A stretch of 34,145 nt of DNA from assembly GCA_023140385.1 (NCBI GenBank), contig JAGLLT010000025.1, forward strand, positions 1-34,145, given 5' to 3'. The notes beneath the pieces were generated by a model that was given only the letters and a program-made list of their open reading frames with translations, had not been told where the DNA came from and did no database searches. Shown here piece after piece: positions 30,512-34,145 of this stretch. Both the position numbers and the translations under genes were made by a program. Source of the stretch: Candidatus Omnitrophota bacterium (GTDB lineage Bacteria > Omnitrophota > Gorgyraeia > JAGLLT01). Positions within the stretch are counted from its first letter, which is position 1. Each line of letters opens with the position of its first letter.

Positions 30512-31684
30512 ATGGGATTTAACATTGAAATAGCGGAAAGGTTGAAGAATTTACCTCCTTATCTGTTTGCTGAAATAGATAAAAAGAAAAAGCAGAAGAT
30601 AAAAGAGGGTAAAGATATTATAGATCTTGGCGTCGGTGATCCGGACACTCCTACGCCCCCATATATTGTTGACCGGCTGTGCGAAGAGGTAAGAGATGCC
30701 GGAAGTCACCGTTATCCGTCAGGCAGGGGACTTATTGAATTCCGGGTGGCGATAAGCAGGTGGTATAAGAAAAGGTTTAACGTGGCGCTTGACCCGGAGA
30801 GTGAAATCCTGCCTTTGATAGGCTCCAAGGAAGGTATTGCCCATATGCCGCTGGCTTTTATCAATCAGCGGGATACCGCCCTAATACCTGATCCGTGTTA
30901 TCCTCCCTACAGGTCGGGTGTTATCCTTGCCGGAGGGGTGCCTTACTATATGCCTCTTTTAGAGCAAAACGCTTTTTTGCCTGATCTGGATGAAGTGGAT
31001 TACCAGGTAGCCCAAAAGGCAAAGATTATCTATTTAAACTATCCCAATAATCCGACCGGCGCTTGCGCCACGGAGGATTTTTTTAAAGAGACTGTGAAGT
31101 TTGCCGAAACCAACAAGGTTATAGTTTGCCACGATGCCGCTTATTCGGAGCTATCATTTGAGGAGAATAAGCCGCTTAGTTTTTTACAGATTGAGGGGGC
31201 GAAGGACGTAGGTGTTGAATTTCATTCTCTTTCCAAAACCTTTAATATGACCGGCTGGAGGGTTGGTTTTGCCTGCGGTAGACCCGAAATCATAGCTGCC
31301 CTGGGCAAGGTCAAGGAAAATATAGACTCCGGTGTGTTTGAGGCTATTCAGCGCGCGGGTATTGAGGCTCTGGAGAAAGAGACCGACCACCTTAAAAATT
31401 TAATTGACCTTTACCGCCAGAGACGGGATGTCTTGGTGGAAGGGCTGGGTTCGTTAGGCTGGAAGGTTTTAAAGCCCCGCGCTACCTTCTACGTCTGGAT
31501 ACCGGTTCCGCCGGGATATACGTCTATGGAGCTGGCCGATAAACTGCTTGAGAAAGCAAGTGTCGTTGTTACCCCCGGGGTGGGCTTTGGAGATAACGGG
31601 GAAGGTTATATACGGATAGCCTTGACGGTTAATAAAGAAAGAATTGAAGAAGCGGTCGAAAGGATAGCGGGGCTTCATGAGTAG
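30512..31684 (+). CDS. dapL: LL-diaminopimelate aminotransferase
   Basis: It converts tetrahydrodipicolinate directly to LL-diaminopimelate with glutamate, bypassing the succinyl or acetyl steps (dapD/C/E). It is a class I/II PLP aminotransferase: K242 in HSLSKTFNMTGWRVGF binds PLP, with NYPNNPTGA and DLGVGDPDTPTP typical of DapL. ATG 30512 sits about 10 nt after AGGAG; ATG 30503 is too close to it, and the track's TTG 30488 precedes it. The length of 390 fits. No dapD or dapE is present in the run, supporting this assignment over a generic aspartate aminotransferase. Confidence 0.92.
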   Translation: MGFNIEIAERLKNLPPYLFAEIDKKKKQKIKEGKDIIDLGVGDPDTPTPPYIVDRLCEEVRDAGSHRYPSGRGLIEFRVAISRWYKKRFNVALDPESEILPLIGSKEGIAHMPLAFINQRDTALIPDPCYPPYRSGVILAGGVPYYMPLLEQNAFLPDLDEVDYQVAQKAKIIYLNYPNNPTGACATEDFFKETVKFAETNKVIVCHDAAYSELSFEENKPLSFLQIEGAKDVGVEFHSLSKTFNMTGWRVGFACGRPEIIAALGKVKENIDSGVFEAIQRAGIEALEKETDHLKNLIDLYRQRRDVLVEGLGSLGWKVLKPRATFYVWIPVPPGYTSMELADKLLEKASVVVTPGVGFGDNGEGYIRIALTVNKERIEEAVERIAGLHE

Positions 31685-32207
31685 GCTTTATATAGGGGTG
31701 GGATCTAATAAAGGCGACAGGCAGAAGTATATAAAAAGGGCTCTTGATCATCTTAGGGCGGATGAAAATATTGAGATAAAAAAGACATCGGAGATTATCG
31801 AGACCGAGGCGGAAGGCAATAATGACCACCCTATGTTTTTAAATTCAGTTATTGAGCTTGAGACCTTCCTTGATCCATATACCCTGTTTAAAAAACTTAA
31901 AAATATAGAACGCCTGCTTGGAAGAAAAGAAGGGCAGGATAAATGGTCTCCCAGAGTAATAGATTTGGATATAGTACTTTTTGATGATTTGGTAATTAAA
32001 GGAAGAAATCTTAAAATCCCCCACCCTTTAATGCATAAAAGATACTTTGTTTTAAAGCCCTTATCTGAGATCGCGCCTCTGGCAAAACATCCTATCCTCA
32101 ACAAAACCATCTCAGAGCTTTTAAATGAACTGGAGGCGGTTAATGAAGTTGATAAAAACTCCGGGAACCATGAACAGTGTATCCCGGATGAGGCACAAGG
32201 AGAATAA
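31677..32207 (+). CDS. folK: 2-amino-4-hydroxy-6-hydroxymethyldihydropteridine pyrophosphokinase
   Basis: It transfers pyrophosphate from ATP to 6-hydroxymethyl-dihydropterin in folate synthesis. YIGVGSNKGDR opens the protein, FLNSVIEL is in the middle and the signature RVIDLDIVLFDD binds magnesium. It overlaps dapL by 8 nt. The last 20 or so residues (NEVDKNSGNHEQ...) extend past the usual end and are encoded by DNA that also encodes the panC start, a 65-nt overlap; the tail is probably a stop-codon loss rather than functional. Confidence 0.93.
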   Translation: MSRLYIGVGSNKGDRQKYIKRALDHLRADENIEIKKTSEIIETEAEGNNDHPMFLNSVIELETFLDPYTLFKKLKNIERLLGRKEGQDKWSPRVIDLDIVLFDDLVIKGRNLKIPHPLMHKRYFVLKPLSEIAPLAKHPILNKTISELLNELEAVNEVDKNSGNHEQCIPDEAQGE

Positions 32208-32985
32208 GAGCATAGGATTTGTGCCGACTATGGGTTGTTTGCACGAGGGCCATTTAAGCCTTGTAAGAAAGGCAAAAGTGGAATGTGATGTTGTAGTCCT
32301 TAGTATATTTGTGAATCCTATCCAATTTGGCCCGCGCGAAGATTTCAAAAGATATCCGCGGTATCCGTCAAAAGATAAAATGTTAGCCCGGCGAGAAGGT
32401 GTTGATTATATCTTTATGCCGGCGCCTCCCGTTATGTATCCAGAGAATTTTCAAACCTGTGTTTTACCCGGTAAACTTTCAAGCGGCCTTTCGGGAGCGG
32501 CGCGCCCCGGGCATTTTAAAGGGGTATGTACCGTAGTGGCTAAACTATTCAATATTGTCGAACCCGACACCGCTTATTTTGGACAGAAGGATTTTCAGCA
32601 AGCGCAGGTTGTAAAGCAGATGATTAAAGACCTGAATATGAATGTCGGGGTGAAAATTTTACCCATTGTTCGTGAGCCGGACGGGTTGGCGATGAGTTCC
32701 AGAAACAGGTACCTTAATGACAGCGAAAGAAAAGAAGTTCCTGTTTTGTACGAATCTCTCAGAGAGGCAAAAAGGTTAATCAGGGACGGTTGTCGGAATA
32801 CGGGCAAAATAAAAAAAACAATAAAAAAGACGATAAACACCGCAAAATATGTTAATATTGAATATATAAAGTTATTAAATCCTGACACCCTGGAGCCGGT
32901 GGATAAAAATGACAAAAAATTTTTAGTCGTCATAGCCGCGAGGGTGGGTAAAGTTAGGTTGATTGACAACGTGATAGTTAGCTGA
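32143..32985 (+). CDS. panC: Pantothenate synthetase
   Basis: It joins pantoate and beta-alanine with ATP to give pantothenate, the coenzyme A precursor. ATG 32143 (not the track's 32125) has GGAGG 6-7 nt upstream and starts the normal MKLIKTPGTM N-terminus. The nucleotidyltransferase motifs PTMGCLHEGHLSL and MSSRNRYL (KMSKS-like) are present, with FVNPIQFGP and YFGQKDFQQ also typical. The length of 280 is normal. It overlaps folK by 65 nt. Confidence 0.95.
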   Translation: MKLIKTPGTMNSVSRMRHKENKSIGFVPTMGCLHEGHLSLVRKAKVECDVVVLSIFVNPIQFGPREDFKRYPRYPSKDKMLARREGVDYIFMPAPPVMYPENFQTCVLPGKLSSGLSGAARPGHFKGVCTVVAKLFNIVEPDTAYFGQKDFQQAQVVKQMIKDLNMNVGVKILPIVREPDGLAMSSRNRYLNDSERKEVPVLYESLREAKRLIRDGCRNTGKIKKTIKKTINTAKYVNIEYIKLLNPDTLEPVDKNDKKFLVVIAARVGKVRLIDNVIVS

Positions 32986-33003
32986 GGAGAAAATTTATTT
33001 TAG

Positions 33004-33810
33004 ATGGTAAAAGTATCAATAGTTGGCTGCGGCACTATCGGTTCGGCAATAGCTGAGTCACTTGAAAATAGTTTTTCGGATAAGGTAGAATTGACCGCTC
33101 TCTGCGACATAGATAAGCGGCAGGCGGATAAGCTGGTAGAGAAGTTAAAGAAAAGCCCCAGGATACTCAGCCTTGACGCGCTGATTGAAGTTAGTGATTT
33201 GGTGGTTGAGGCCGCCTCGGGTAATGTGGCAGCTGAAGTTGTCAGAAAGTGTCTTGAGAACGGCAAGGATGTTATGGTGATAAGTATCGGCGGCTTGATT
33301 GGGCAGGCTCATCTATTTGAACTGGCTGAAAAAAGTAAAGGGCGTCTTTATTTACCGTCCGGCGCTTTGTGCGGCATTGATGCTGTCAGGGCGGTGTGTG
33401 AGACGGAGATTAAAATAGTGGAGCTGATTACCAGAAAACCCCTTGAGGGCTTAAGAGGGGCTCCTTATTTTAAGGAAAAGGGCATTGATATAGACAAAAT
33501 TGACAAAGAAACCGTAGTTTTCGAGGGAAGCGCGGCCGAAGCCATAAAAGGATTTCCTAAAAATGTAAACGTCTCTGCTATCTTGAGTATCGCGGGAATA
33601 GGCCCGGAGAAGACTATGGTAAAAATTGTGACTTCGCCGGCGTACAAAAAAAACAGCCACCAGATAATTGTAGAAGGCGCTTTTGGCAGATTAGAGGCAA
33701 GGACGGATAATGTGCCCTCTCCCCAAAATCCCAAGACCAGTTATTTGGCGATTTTGTCGTGTATTTCAACCCTGAAGCAAATTTTTAGCCATGTTAAAAT
33801 CGGAGGTTAG
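33004..33810 (+). CDS. nadX: L-aspartate dehydrogenase
   Basis: It oxidises aspartate to iminoaspartate, the substrate of NadA in de novo NAD synthesis, replacing the oxidase NadB. A Rossmann motif (VGCGTIGSAIAESL) opens the protein; EAASGNVAAEV, LPSGALCGIDAVRA and the C-terminal NPKTSYLAILS are the family's conserved segments. Length 268 is normal. It is 18 nt after panC; GAGGAGA is about 14 nt from the ATG, slightly far. nadA and nadC are not in the window. A related amino-acid dehydrogenase is possible but less likely. Confidence 0.88.
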   Translation: MVKVSIVGCGTIGSAIAESLENSFSDKVELTALCDIDKRQADKLVEKLKKSPRILSLDALIEVSDLVVEAASGNVAAEVVRKCLENGKDVMVISIGGLIGQAHLFELAEKSKGRLYLPSGALCGIDAVRAVCETEIKIVELITRKPLEGLRGAPYFKEKGIDIDKIDKETVVFEGSAAEAIKGFPKNVNVSAILSIAGIGPEKTMVKIVTSPAYKKNSHQIIVEGAFGRLEARTDNVPSPQNPKTSYLAILSCISTLKQIFSHVKIGG

Positions 33811-33868
33811 TGTAGTTTTAGTATAGAAAAAGAAACAAAATCTAAACAAGGGGAGGAGGTGGAGATAA

Positions 33869-34063
33869 ATGGCGCAGAAAGTTGAAAGGTGTGGTATTAA
33901 AAAAGAGCCTGGCTATTTATACTTTATTGATAAAGACGGTGATGTAGCCAGAGCTAAAATGGCAAGAGGCGGTAAGAAGAAAGCAAAGAAGAAAGTAGTA
34001 AAGAAAAAAGTAGCAAAGAAAAGGGTTATCAGGAAAAAAGTAGTAAAGAAAAAAAAGAGGTAA
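33869..34063 (+). CDS. Small basic protein with lysine-rich tail (64 aa)
   Basis: The first 33 residues carry a compact, well-formed motif (CGIKKEPGYLYFIDKDGDVARAKMARG), and the rest is a lysine/valine tail of KKxV-type repeats reminiscent of histone H1-like or other nucleic-acid-binding tails. A very strong GGGGAGGAGGTGG ribosome binding site implies high expression. I recall similar small proteins in candidate phyla but know of no assigned function; DNA or RNA binding is inferred from charge alone. The gene closes the run and is followed by a strong terminator. Confidence 0.75.
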   Translation: MAQKVERCGIKKEPGYLYFIDKDGDVARAKMARGGKKKAKKKVVKKKVAKKRVIRKKVVKKKKR

Positions 34064-34118
34064 AAAAAAGGACGGGTTCGTTTTTTAGGTGATTAAGAAA
34101 ATGAACCCGTCCTTTTTT
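34064..34118 (+). terminator. Strong, potentially bidirectional intrinsic terminator
   Basis: AAAAAAGGACGGGTTC (34064-34079) and GAACCCGTCCTTTTTT (34103-34118) are perfectly complementary over 16 bp, with a 23-nt loop. The A run and T run make it work in either direction. It starts directly after the small basic protein's stop codon. Confidence 0.93.
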
Positions 34119-34145
34119 GTATGTAAATTGTAATCACAAGTGCGA

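Overview
The window is a bacterial chromosome segment with every supported gene on the + strand. Gene order and content suggest an uncultivated bacterium of the Omnitrophota/PVC neighbourhood. The clues are a fused arginine plus lysine biosynthesis run with the DapL (LL-diaminopimelate aminotransferase) shortcut, a LolA-like periplasmic protein inside the arginine genes, a degenerate PEP-CTERM-like sorting tail, a four-helix-bundle protein embedded in AT-rich repeats, and a small lysine-tailed protein. This placement is an inference from content; no rRNA gene or tRNA is visible to confirm it.

Region 1 (1-3934): the 3' end of leuD, then leuB, a four-helix-bundle gene, asd and truA. The four-helix-bundle gene sits in a repeat unit whose left flank supplies the last 18 or so codons of leuB. 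The same two flanks, without the gene, lie just upstream of leuB.

Region 2 (3935-12388): an accessory block of small, mostly unrelated genes in one orientation. They encode a SIR2-family protein, a tiny membrane protein, a proteasome-beta-like Ntn hydrolase, a HEPN-motif protein, small membrane proteins, a lipoprotein, a shortened HhH protein, a DNA/RNA non-specific endonuclease, and DUF6717-like and DUF6941-like proteins. Many boundaries carry a GTTAGRN box followed by a Shine-Dalgarno sequence, and several of these boxes end an imperfect inverted repeat opened by AAC, as in integron attC sites. A 57-nt promoter-bearing repeat occurs twice. No integrase is in the window. I read the block as a candidate attC cluster lacking an integrase (CALIN-like), a hypothesis to be tested with covariance models.

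Region 3 (12389-16772): a DEAD-box RNA helicase, a secreted transglutaminase-like protein, a secreted protein with a PEP-CTERM-like tail, and a small membrane protein, with recognisable sigma-70 promoters and terminators.

Region 4 (16856-17758): the rplM-rpsI ribosomal protein pair.

Region 5 (17793-34118): a tight biosynthetic run, argC-J-B-D-F, a LolA-like gene, argG-H, lysA, dapF-A-B, dapL, folK, panC and nadX, then a small basic protein closed by a 16-bp perfect terminator stem. The run makes arginine from glutamate, meso-diaminopimelate and lysine from aspartate semialdehyde (asd is in region 1), and contributes to folate, pantothenate and NAD synthesis. Its one clear promoter lies ahead of argC, inside the rpsI terminator, and is followed by an inverted repeat that may be an operator.
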